DNA from: an uncultured Flavobacteriales bacterium
Lineage (GTDB): Bacteria > Bacteroidota > Bacteroidia > Flavobacteriales_E > Vicingaceae
Direction: 5' to 3'
Assembly: GCA_905479995.1 (NCBI GenBank)
Contig: CAJQON010000010.1
Span: forward strand, 31,805-95,804
DNA: 64,000 nucleotides
Of this stretch, positions 53,190 through 60,623 are shown piece after piece. The translations under genes were made by a program, and so were the position numbers. Below the pieces are notes generated by a model that saw only the letters and a program-made list of their open reading frames with translations, made no database searches and had not been told where the DNA came from. Numbering within the stretch: the first letter of the stretch is position 1; each line of letters starts with the position of its first letter.

Positions 53190-54248
53190 TTATTTATTCA
53201 AATTTGAGACATACATGTCACTCAAATTTCCTACTGAGTACTTTACAAAAGGAAGCCCCGACTTAGGAGTTCCCGTTTTTAGAGTGTAAAAATTAACATT
53301 TGCAAGCTTTGCATCACTTGCGTCTTGCACAGCCATAGTAATGTCTATCTCACTATAGATGGCCACTCCAAAAATATTATGAATTGTTCTCCAACCATCA
53401 GAAACAACTGCTTTGTAACATTTTCTGTTGGGGTTGTTTTTTTTGAATAAATCCATTGCAGCTTTTTCTAGAGCTAAGGAATTAGAAGGAGCGCTTCCTC
53501 CAGAATATCGAGAAGGGAATCTATTTTCGGCCCAAGCTTGTTTTAACATAGTTATCTGTTTTTTGCCAATAGCATCTAACTCTGTCAACTTATCTTTTAT
53601 TTCTTGATTATTAGGTGCAATTTTTTGCACTAATTTTAGCGAATTTACTGCGCCACTTAATCTATCATTTATATCTTTTGCTTTCCTTTGGTATTCAATA
53701 GTAGAGGCTGTAGATGAGGCACTTCTAACGACCTTGGATACTGTGCTTTCTTTGTATTCTTTTAGCTTTCCTAAGCTTGTTTTAAAATATCTTATGTTGG
53801 GCTCACTTATATACTTGTATTTATTGTATAATTCTGAAGTTGCTTTTCTTTGTGTTTCACCATCCTCTATTGATTCAAGGCCTTCTTCAACCTTTTTGTA
53901 GGTATTATTATAGGATTCGCTAAAGGCATATTTTTCATCGTACTTTTTTGTTAGTTTATCATATGCTTTTTGCGCAGTTGGTAAATCATTTTCTTCAAAC
54001 TTTTCAAAAGCGTTAATAATTTCTATTAATACTTTTATTTGTTCTTCAGAGGTTCCGTTCATACTTTGATTTCTAACTCTGTCTAATTCCCTACAAGTTT
54101 TATCAAATTTTTCACTGGTAGTATTAAACTCTTCTGCTTCTTTTAGCATTTCATCTAAAACTTCAGCACCAGGAATGTTGTTTTGGCTCAATAAAACATG
54201 AGTCATTAAAGTGAATAGTATTAGCATTGAATTTTTCATTTTCTTCAT
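53190..54248 (-). CDS. Unknown exported coiled-coil protein
   Basis: 352 residues (the methionine at codon 4 is an alternative start). Signal peptide (cleaved near LLSQ), then long charged helices (about 25-260, coiled-coil-like), and a compact C-terminal part (about 245-352) with conserved-looking YKAVVSDGWRTIHNIFGVAIYSEIDI. No family recognised. Last gene of the DsrE / cysteine desulfurase operon, 11 bases after the desulfurase. Confidence 0.65.
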   Translation of the reverse strand: MKKMKNSMLILFTLMTHVLLSQNNIPGAEVLDEMLKEAEEFNTTSEKFDKTCRELDRVRNQSMNGTSEEQIKVLIEIINAFEKFEENDLPTAQKAYDKLTKKYDEKYAFSESYNNTYKKVEEGLESIEDGETQRKATSELYNKYKYISEPNIRYFKTSLGKLKEYKESTVSKVVRSASSTASTIEYQRKAKDINDRLSGAVNSLKLVQKIAPNNQEIKDKLTELDAIGKKQITMLKQAWAENRFPSRYSGGSAPSNSLALEKAAMDLFKKNNPNRKCYKAVVSDGWRTIHNIFGVAIYSEIDITMAVQDASDAKLANVNFYTLKTGTPKSGLPFVKYSVGNLSDMYVSNLNK

Positions 54249-54259
54249 TTTAAGGGTTA

Positions 54260-55402
54260 TTATTTTCTTTTTTGTTGTAATTTATTTACGGTTTTTATAA
54301 GTTGATTTGCTACAAGCGTAATTTCTTCGGTGGTGTTGTATTTGCTAAGCCCAAATCGAAAAGAAGAATGCAGGACTTCATTTGAAACCTTTAGTTCGGA
54401 AATAACATGAGAAGGTTTGTTTGCCCCACTGCTGCAAGCAGAGCTTGTGGAGAAAATTATATGCGGGAGTGCGCCAATTAAATCTTCCCCAGTTACCATG
54501 GGGATTGATAAATTTAAATTTCCAGGATGCCTATTTTTAGTACAACCATTTATTTTTATGCCTTTAATAGCTGTGGTAAGCAGTGTTTGTAGTTGATCTC
54601 TGAGGTGACTAACATTGTTTTTTGTGTCACTTTTTAGTAATTCGCAAGCCAATCCAAACCCTACTACTCCGGGCAAATTAATTGTTCCTGGACGAAGATG
54701 TTTTTCTTGTCCACCTCCAAATATTATGGGATGAATATTTGTCTTAGGAATCATTTTTTTAATGTACAGTCCACCAACTCCTCTCGGCCCATATATTTTA
54801 TGAGACGAAAATGCTGCGAGATCAATGTTTAGTTTGTTTACATTTATAATATCCCAACCAAGTCCTTGGGTTAAATCACAGAAAAATTTTGCTTCGTATT
54901 TTTTGCAAATTTTTCCAATTTCTTCTATGGGTTGAACAGTTCCAATTTCATTGTTTGCGAACATTATTGCTACGAGCAACGTTTCTCTAGACATACTATT
55001 TTTCAATTGATTTAAATCAATTCTACCAACAGAATCAACATCTAAATAGCTTACTCTGTAGCCTTGTTGTTTTAATTGAGCAACACAAGCCAACACGGCT
55101 GTATGTTCTGTTTTTTGTGTTATAATGTGGTTGCGGCTGCTTTTGTTTGCTTTGGCTAACCCCAATAATGCGATATTGATGGATTCTGTTGCTCCACTTG
55201 TAAATGTAATTTCGGTTGGTTTCGCACAAATTAAATTAGCAACCTGAAACCGTGAATTTTCTATTGCAGAATTTGATTTCCAACCCATTTTATGATTTCC
55301 ATTACCATAATATTCTGTAAAGTATGGGATCATGCAATTAAGAACATCTAGATCCACAGGCGTTGAGGCCTGTGCATCTAGATATATGGTGTTGCTTTTC
55401 AT
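54260..55402 (-). CDS. Cysteine desulfurase (NifS/IscS type)
   Basis: 380 residues from the ATG at 55402, which begins MKSNTIYLDAQASTPVD, the standard start; the frame extends upstream into the DsrE gene. A PLP enzyme that takes sulfur from cysteine as an enzyme-bound persulfide. PLP lysine K202 is in SSHKIYGPRG, the active cysteine C323 in STSSACSSG, and HLRPGTINLPG is present. No IscU, SufE or IscR gene is nearby; instead it is fused in context to a DsrE protein whose stop is one base before its start. Sulfur delivery to DsrE or a tRNA/cofactor pathway is more likely than general iron-sulfur assembly, by inference. Confidence 0.92.
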   Translation of the reverse strand: MKSNTIYLDAQASTPVDLDVLNCMIPYFTEYYGNGNHKMGWKSNSAIENSRFQVANLICAKPTEITFTSGATESINIALLGLAKANKSSRNHIITQKTEHTAVLACVAQLKQQGYRVSYLDVDSVGRIDLNQLKNSMSRETLLVAIMFANNEIGTVQPIEEIGKICKKYEAKFFCDLTQGLGWDIINVNKLNIDLAAFSSHKIYGPRGVGGLYIKKMIPKTNIHPIIFGGGQEKHLRPGTINLPGVVGFGLACELLKSDTKNNVSHLRDQLQTLLTTAIKGIKINGCTKNRHPGNLNLSIPMVTGEDLIGALPHIIFSTSSACSSGANKPSHVISELKVSNEVLHSSFRFGLSKYNTTEEITLVANQLIKTVNKLQQKRK

Positions 55403-55403
55403 T

Positions 55404-55769
55404 TTAGAAAGAAAGTGTTTGAGCACCTTCGTTAATCCAGTCGAGCATTGGTCCAGCTCCAACAACCTCAGTTCCTGTAACTGTTTCATCAGCTTTTAAC
55501 CCTCTGTGGTTAAAACAAGGTGAACAAGACCAAATAATGCCTCCAGAATTAGCAAAGCTTTCGATTAGTTCGTTTAGTTTTTTAAATGGCATTATGTGGG
55601 TGTATTCACATGCGCTTAATTTACTTAGTTCAACTCCATCTGAAGTTAAGAACATTCCTACTTTCATCCCTTTTGAAATTGCAGCATTTGCAACTGTAAA
55701 TGCAACTGTTGATACATCATCTTTTGCATTAACAGAAAGTGTAATGACGAGTTTTTTTGATTTTTCCAT
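55404..55769 (-). CDS. DsrE family sulfur-transfer-like protein
   Basis: 121 residues with the DsrE/TusD fold: KLVITLSVNAKDDVSTVAFTVANAAISKG, VGMFLTSDGVELSKL, and a conserved cysteine region IIWSCSPCFNHRGL with two cysteines (CSPC). Proteins of this family carry persulfide sulfur between partners. The gene begins the operon, with a cysteine desulfurase one base downstream, so a desulfurase-to-DsrE sulfur relay is a natural reading. Which target receives the sulfur is not shown. Confidence 0.85.
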   Translation of the reverse strand: MEKSKKLVITLSVNAKDDVSTVAFTVANAAISKGMKVGMFLTSDGVELSKLSACEYTHIMPFKKLNELIESFANSGGIIWSCSPCFNHRGLKADETVTGTEVVGAGPMLDWINEGAQTLSF

Positions 55770-56212
55770 TTTTATTTGTTTTAGTGATTTAATTATTTAT
55801 TAAAAGTGTTTTTATTTAATGCTCAGTTAGGCATTCAATGCATTTTGTAGTAACAAGTAATGTGGTAATTATTTCTGTTGCGATAAGGTACAGTTTAGAA
55901 TAAGGCTGTATTTATTTTTTGAATTAACGCGCATAAGAAACTTACACATTTCAAATGTATGGGCTAGGTTAAAAGTGCCGACAAAAAGCTATTGCACAAA
56001 TATTGCACAGAATAGATTGCTACCTATAAAGTTTGATTAGAAGTGACTGTAAAGCCTTTGTTGAAGGCGATTTGAGGGAAATAATGTTTTGAGAAAAAAG
56101 CAGTGATTTATGTAAAATAATTCATTAGTAATTGTAAAATCTTGGTGGGTTTGAGCGTTTTCACTTTGTTTTAACAACTATCCAACTATGAAAAGGAATT
56201 AACTTAACTATT
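55770..56212. other. Gene-free region between DsrE and the split kinase
   Basis: 443 bases on the DsrE promoter side. I looked for open frames on both strands and found none above 25 codons. It contains TATTGCACA twice (55990-55998 and 56001-56009), the reverse complement of a TGTGCA-N5-TGTGCA direct repeat. No TAnnTTTG element was found near the DsrE start. Confidence 0.45.
55990..56009 (-). promoter_or_regulatory. Direct repeat TGTGCA-N5-TGTGCA, second copy
   Basis: On the minus strand TGTGCAATA occurs twice with an 11-base period, about 221 bases before the DsrE start. Same spacing and core as at 49015-49033. Confidence 0.35.
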
Positions 56213-57250
56213 TTAAGAGTGCAAGTCGGAATCTAAAAGGTGGGTTATTTTAAATGTAGTACCATTTCTGTTAATTAACTCTACAGAGGCATTTAGCTGT
56301 TCGGCCAAACTATTTACAACTTGCATACCTAAAGATTCTGTTGATTTAAAATCAATACCATCTGGAAAACCAACGCCATTGTCTTTAACCGTTAGTTCAT
56401 ATTTTTGGGGAGCAATATCTCGCATCGATATTTCAATTGTTGCATTTTCCTTGTTTGGGAAGGCATGTTTAATGGAATTTGTAATTAACTCCATTAATAT
56501 CATCCCAAAATTTGTAGCATCATCTAGTGGCAATACAAAATCATCTATTGTAACTTTTATATCAATACTGTTTTCAGTAAAAGTAGTTTTAATGTATTTT
56601 ACGAGCGAAACAATATATGCTTCAAAGCTTAATTCTTTAATGTTGTGGGAGTTGTTTAGGGTGTCATGAATAAGTGAAATGGATTGAATTCTATTAGATG
56701 TTTGGTTCAGTAAGTCACTAGCTTCAGGGTTATTAATTGACCTTAGTTGCAATCGAATAAGGCTTGCAATAATTTGTAAGTTATTTTTTACCCGATGTGT
56801 AATTTCTTTCAGAAGTATTTCTTTTACACCTAACTCTACCAAAATTTTTGTTTCGGCAGCTTCACGTTGAACAATTTCTTTATTTAACTCGCCTACAGTT
56901 TTCTTTAGTTCGTTAGTTCGTTCCTTTACGAGTAGCTCTAAATTTTCATTTATTTTTTTTACTTCATTTTCTGCGTTAACCTGATCGGTAATGTCTCGTA
57001 TTGTACCAAGTACTAAACTTTTGTTTTGAACCGTGATTACATCACCAATAATTTCAGTAAAATATTGCGATCCATCTTTTCGTTTTAAAGTAACTCGAAT
57101 GATTTGAGGGCTTTTTTTTGTTTTTTCAAAACTGTTGTGGTTTTGGTCCTTGGCTTTCATGTCAAAAACCGTCATACCTAACAATTCTTTTTCGGTATAT
57201 CCAGACATGTTACAGAATGCTGGGTTTACAAAAATATAATTGCCTTCCAT
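56213..57250 (-). CDS. Histidine kinase fragment (PAS + HisKA_2 + HATPase), downstream part of a split gene
   Basis: 345 residues. Starts inside a PAS domain (NYIFVNPAFCNMSGY), followed by a coiled coil, a HisKA_2-type helix with EITHRVKNNLQIIASL and HATPase_c (VKDNGVGFPDG, SLGMQVV). HisKA_2 kinases are usually cytoplasmic sensors. It is in the same frame as the PAS fragment at 57275-57715, separated only by a TAA and nine in-frame codons, so it is the rest of a single PAS-PAS-kinase gene. Translation could restart at the ATG at 57250; otherwise it is not made. In the joined protein the phospho-acceptor is H307. Confidence 0.75.
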   Translation of the reverse strand: MEGNYIFVNPAFCNMSGYTEKELLGMTVFDMKAKDQNHNSFEKTKKSPQIIRVTLKRKDGSQYFTEIIGDVITVQNKSLVLGTIRDITDQVNAENEVKKINENLELLVKERTNELKKTVGELNKEIVQREAAETKILVELGVKEILLKEITHRVKNNLQIIASLIRLQLRSINNPEASDLLNQTSNRIQSISLIHDTLNNSHNIKELSFEAYIVSLVKYIKTTFTENSIDIKVTIDDFVLPLDDATNFGMILMELITNSIKHAFPNKENATIEISMRDIAPQKYELTVKDNGVGFPDGIDFKSTESLGMQVVNSLAEQLNASVELINRNGTTFKITHLLDSDLHS

Positions 57251-57274
57251 ATCTGCAATTGTAATACCCTCCGA

Positions 57275-57715
57275 TTATTGTTTGTAAATTGCTTCTAATC
57301 GTTGTTCCACTTCCTTTCTTTTGGTAATGTCGGTATGAGAGCCGAATAACCTTATAACTTCACCATCTTCATTTTTAAGGCTTTCTGATTTTGCCAATAT
57401 CCATATATAAGAACCGTTTTTATGTCGAAACCTAAACTCGCTAACATATTTTCCTATAGGATTTTCAATGTACTTTTCTACTTTCTGTATAACTTCTTCA
57501 CTTTCATCTGGATGTAAATGATTTATCCAAGTTGAAAGTTCGTTATCTAATTCATGATCTAAATAACCAATCTGAGATTTCCATATTTCAGAATAGTATA
57601 GTGTATTTGTAGGAATTTCCCAATCCCAAATACCAATATTAGCAGCAGAAACAGCCAATTGATATCGTTCATAATTTTCTTTAATTGTTTTTGTACAATC
57701 TTTTGAATCTGACAT
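57275..57715 (-). CDS. PAS domain fragment, upstream part of a split histidine kinase gene
   Basis: 146 residues from the ATG at 57715 (MSDSKDC...); the frame opens further upstream without a better start. One PAS domain: YQLAVSAANIGIWDWEI, SEIWKSQIGYLDHE, FRFRHKNGSYIWILA, FGSHTDITKRK. It ends at TAA 57275-57277 in the helix that should connect to the second PAS domain. The sequence past the stop stays in frame (SEGITIADMEGNYIF) and fits the family, so this is a premature stop rather than two genes. Confidence 0.75.
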   Translation of the reverse strand: MSDSKDCTKTIKENYERYQLAVSAANIGIWDWEIPTNTLYYSEIWKSQIGYLDHELDNELSTWINHLHPDESEEVIQKVEKYIENPIGKYVSEFRFRHKNGSYIWILAKSESLKNEDGEVIRLFGSHTDITKRKEVEQRLEAIYKQ

Positions 57716-57877
57716 AATTAAAGAATTTGCAAGGTTCCTTTTTTGTATTTGATAGTAAGAGTTTACTAAAATACATAATAATTCTAATTGCATATATATT
57801 TACACTGTTTTACATAGATTAACCCAATTTCTTGGCTGTTTCGGCTACTTTTATTCTGAACCTTAAAATAGATTAAT

Positions 57878-58510
57878 ATGAAAAAAATCAAGATTATTGT
57901 GGTATCAACTGTTGTTTTAGCTAGTGTTGTTCTGGCAAGTGCTTTTACAAATAAAACGTCAAGTTGTAGTAAAAAAGTTGTAGTTCCAATTCAGCCAAAA
58001 CAGCCTGTTCAAACAGTTAATATGTTTGTTACGCACGGACATTGTAGTACGCCATTTACCGGGATTGTAGATAGAATAACGGTAGACCTTGGGCCGTTAG
58101 AAGAACAAGCTGGAAACCCTATAGAAAACATGACGATGTCGTTTCAAATTGACCCTAATTCATTTAATTCTTGTAAAAGTGATGATTTAACCGCTAGAGT
58201 GAAAACACCTGGGTTGTTTATGGGAGGCGATGATAAGAAAATCATTTTCAATTCAACCAATGTTTTTACAATGGGAGTGGATTGGTATCAGGTAAATGGA
58301 ATGTTATCCATTAAAGGAGTAGAAAAAGAGGTGAAGTTTTTTGTGACCGGAATACGAGATGCCGATGCTACAATGACAAGTGCTATGGTTTTGGAGGGTA
58401 AAGTAGACTTGCAAAATTGGGGCATAGATTATGATAAAATAGTGAATGGAAAATCAGACATTCATCCTACAAAATGGTTACACCTTAATATGCGTTTTGG
58501 ATTGTGTTAG
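57878..58510 (+). CDS. YceI family protein
   Basis: 210 residues with a signal peptide (MKKIKIIVVSTVVLASVVLASA), so periplasmic. The YceI beta-barrel pattern is visible: TGIVDRITVDLGP, FNSCKSDDLTARVKTPG, KIIFNSTNVFTMG, MLSIKGVEKEVKFFVTGI. YceI proteins bind isoprenoid-type lipids and are often linked to stress or lipid transport. It differs from the usual form in that the cysteine-containing stretch SSCSKK after the signal might be a lipid site, but no clear lipobox is seen. A terminator follows; no partner gene is adjacent. Confidence 0.85.
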   Translation: MKKIKIIVVSTVVLASVVLASAFTNKTSSCSKKVVVPIQPKQPVQTVNMFVTHGHCSTPFTGIVDRITVDLGPLEEQAGNPIENMTMSFQIDPNSFNSCKSDDLTARVKTPGLFMGGDDKKIIFNSTNVFTMGVDWYQVNGMLSIKGVEKEVKFFVTGIRDADATMTSAMVLEGKVDLQNWGIDYDKIVNGKSDIHPTKWLHLNMRFGLC

Positions 58511-58525
58511 TAGTTAGTAATTCCA

Positions 58526-58565
58526 AATAAAAAACCTTCTAGACTTTTCTAGGAGGTTTTTTATT
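58526..58565. terminator. Bidirectional rho-independent terminator
   Basis: 17-bp inverted repeat (58526-58542 and 58549-58565, one T-G wobble) with CCTTCTAG/CTAGGAGG core and A- and T-runs outside, between the convergent YceI gene and the 58591 gene. Confidence 0.88.
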
Positions 58566-58590
58566 GCTTAAAATTAAAAAGTAAAGAAGC

Positions 58591-59424
58591 TTAGTTCTCT
58601 AAGATAAGTTTGTAGCCTATACCTCTAATGTTTTTTATCTCAATAGCAGTATCGGGGCCTAGTTTTTTACGAAGTTTAGAAATGTAAACATCAAGTGTTC
58701 GTCCTACATAATCACCCTCATCTCCCCATACTTTGTTTAAGATTACCTCACGGTCAATGGTTTCATTAACCGAATTGTACAATAAATTGAGCAATTCACT
58801 TTCTTTACTTGTTAACTCAATGGTTTTATCGCCATTCATTAAAATCATTTTATTGGGATTGTAACGATACTTACCTAAATGAATGTGGTGATCATTTACT
58901 GGAGGTTTCTTTTTTTTTATCCAATAAACCCCACCTAAGAGTAATAATCCAGCAATAAGGATAAAAATAGATGTATTGGACGTTTCTTGTTCGTCCTCAA
59001 TAAATACAATCACTACTTCATAGCAATTTAGTGGTTGAGATCTACCCTTACAAGCCACAATATCGAAAGGCGAAACATTACCCATTTCATAGCTATACAT
59101 TATTTCACTTGTTTCGCATTTCTCAACCTGAACAATGTAATGTTCAATAGGTAGTGTTGACTTAATAATAGTATCAATAGTATTGATGAGTGTGTCTGGC
59201 TGAAAACTAAAATTAGACTCGAACTGAATTCTGTGTTCATTGCCATTGTTAACAATAGGCAAAACCCTAGAGGTGGAATCATTGGAATTAAGCAGAATTT
59301 CATGACCTATCTTTCGCATAACCACTTCTAAATGATTATCTTGAGTTTTAGAAGCACCATTTTGGCATCCAATAGAAACCAACAGGAAGGTAATTCCAAT
59401 AAAAAAGAAAGTGATGTTTCTCAT
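58591..59424 (-). CDS. Membrane-bound OmpR-type winged-helix regulator
   Basis: 277 residues. N-terminal hydrophobic segment ending LLVSIGCQN (weak lipobox, C20) with a periplasmic part (about 21-150), one membrane helix (about 151-170), and a cytoplasmic C-terminal winged helix of the OmpR/PhoB type (about 180-277: LTSKESELLNLLYN, GDYVGRTLDVYISKLRKKLG, IRGIGYKL). No receiver domain, so it is a one-component sensor with the opposite topology to ToxR. It is divergent from a TonB-C-like gene it may regulate. TAAATTTA lies four bases before its ATG. Confidence 0.88.
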   Translation of the reverse strand: MRNITFFFIGITFLLVSIGCQNGASKTQDNHLEVVMRKIGHEILLNSNDSTSRVLPIVNNGNEHRIQFESNFSFQPDTLINTIDTIIKSTLPIEHYIVQVEKCETSEIMYSYEMGNVSPFDIVACKGRSQPLNCYEVVIVFIEDEQETSNTSIFILIAGLLLLGGVYWIKKKKPPVNDHHIHLGKYRYNPNKMILMNGDKTIELTSKESELLNLLYNSVNETIDREVILNKVWGDEGDYVGRTLDVYISKLRKKLGPDTAIEIKNIRGIGYKLILEN

Positions 59425-59555
59425 GTTGTAAATTTATAATTTTTGAATGTGGTGAGTGAGGTTTTACAATGTATTTACATTAATTTACACTTAACCCTTC
59501 ACAAGAAACAGACTTCTCGGTTAAATTTGAGATATAAACTTTAAATCAATTCACT

Positions 59556-60416
59556 ATGAAAATAAATGTAACGATATTTATTGCTGGACTTACAATAGCT
59601 GGGTTTGCAGCAGTTGGGTTTGTTGATGAAGCACCTCAAGATTCTATTGAAAACGATAATACAGAAACTGTTAATACTTTAGAATTAACTGATTTTGGTA
59701 TTAATGGTGGACTGACAATTAATAGTCAAAATGGATCGGTGTCTCAGTTTGTTTCTGGAAATATTTTAGATGATGTAGAATTGTTTTACAGCGTAAGAGG
59801 ATGGACAAAAGTTGGATACAATAGAGCCATTACGCAACAAAAATTAAGAAATGCAAATGCCATTAGTGATGTTATAGAAGGGTATCCATCTAGTTGGATA
59901 GCAGGTTATAATTCTGTTACAATATCAGTTACTGTTGGTAATAAAGAAATGGAGGAAGTTAGTATGGATGAAGTTTTAACTACAAAACAAAAAGAAATAC
60001 TCGATTCGGCTGAAGTCTCCTCAAGTGTATTAATAACGGTCCAGTATATAAAGCAAAACTATAACGATAAAGTTGAAAATAGACAAATGAATGCTTTGAT
60101 GACAGTAGTTCCAGCAACTGAAGCAAAATATGTTGGAGGTCGAGATAAAATGATTGCTTATCTAAAAGACAATAGTATAGATCAAATTAAAGACAAGAAG
60201 TTAGATTATTTGCCACAACCAACCTTAAGTTTTGTGGTAAATGAAGCAGGAGTAACTGAAGAGGTTAAACTTGTAAAAACATCAAACAACAAAGACATTG
60301 ACCAATTATTAATTGATTTGGTTAAAGAAATGCCACAATGGGAACCAGCAAAAAATGCTGATGATTTACCCGTTAAACAACAATTTATACTTGATATTGG
60401 TCAAGGCGGTTGTTAA
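59556..60416 (+). CDS. Exported protein with a TonB-like C-terminal domain
   Basis: 286 residues. N-terminal signal or anchor (about 1-22), an unassigned middle part, and a TonB_C-like end (about 218-286: PTLSFVVNEAGVTEEVKLVKTS, LIDLVKEMPQWEPAK, FILDIG). A short TonB-C domain without a proline-rich bridge or membrane-span pair is common in Bacteroidota and is not a sure energy transducer. Its divergent partner is the membrane-bound winged-helix regulator, with which it probably forms a regulatory unit. Confidence 0.75.
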   Translation: MKINVTIFIAGLTIAGFAAVGFVDEAPQDSIENDNTETVNTLELTDFGINGGLTINSQNGSVSQFVSGNILDDVELFYSVRGWTKVGYNRAITQQKLRNANAISDVIEGYPSSWIAGYNSVTISVTVGNKEMEEVSMDEVLTTKQKEILDSAEVSSSVLITVQYIKQNYNDKVENRQMNALMTVVPATEAKYVGGRDKMIAYLKDNSIDQIKDKKLDYLPQPTLSFVVNEAGVTEEVKLVKTSNNKDIDQLLIDLVKEMPQWEPAKNADDLPVKQQFILDIGQGGC

Positions 60417-60623
60417 TCTTTCAATAAACCAGATTTAGCTATGTTTTAGAACGGAAACTAGATGTTGTATGAAGGTTTTGCCTCAATTTCTAGTCAATAC
60501 TAGATAATCTCTTCTTTTTTATATTGTTGAGCCATAAGGACTCTAATACACTAGTTTGTTAACGAAACGTATTGATGGGGTTCTAAGTTGTTAATCAGAA
60601 ATTCCTGAAAAAGAATAGTGGGT

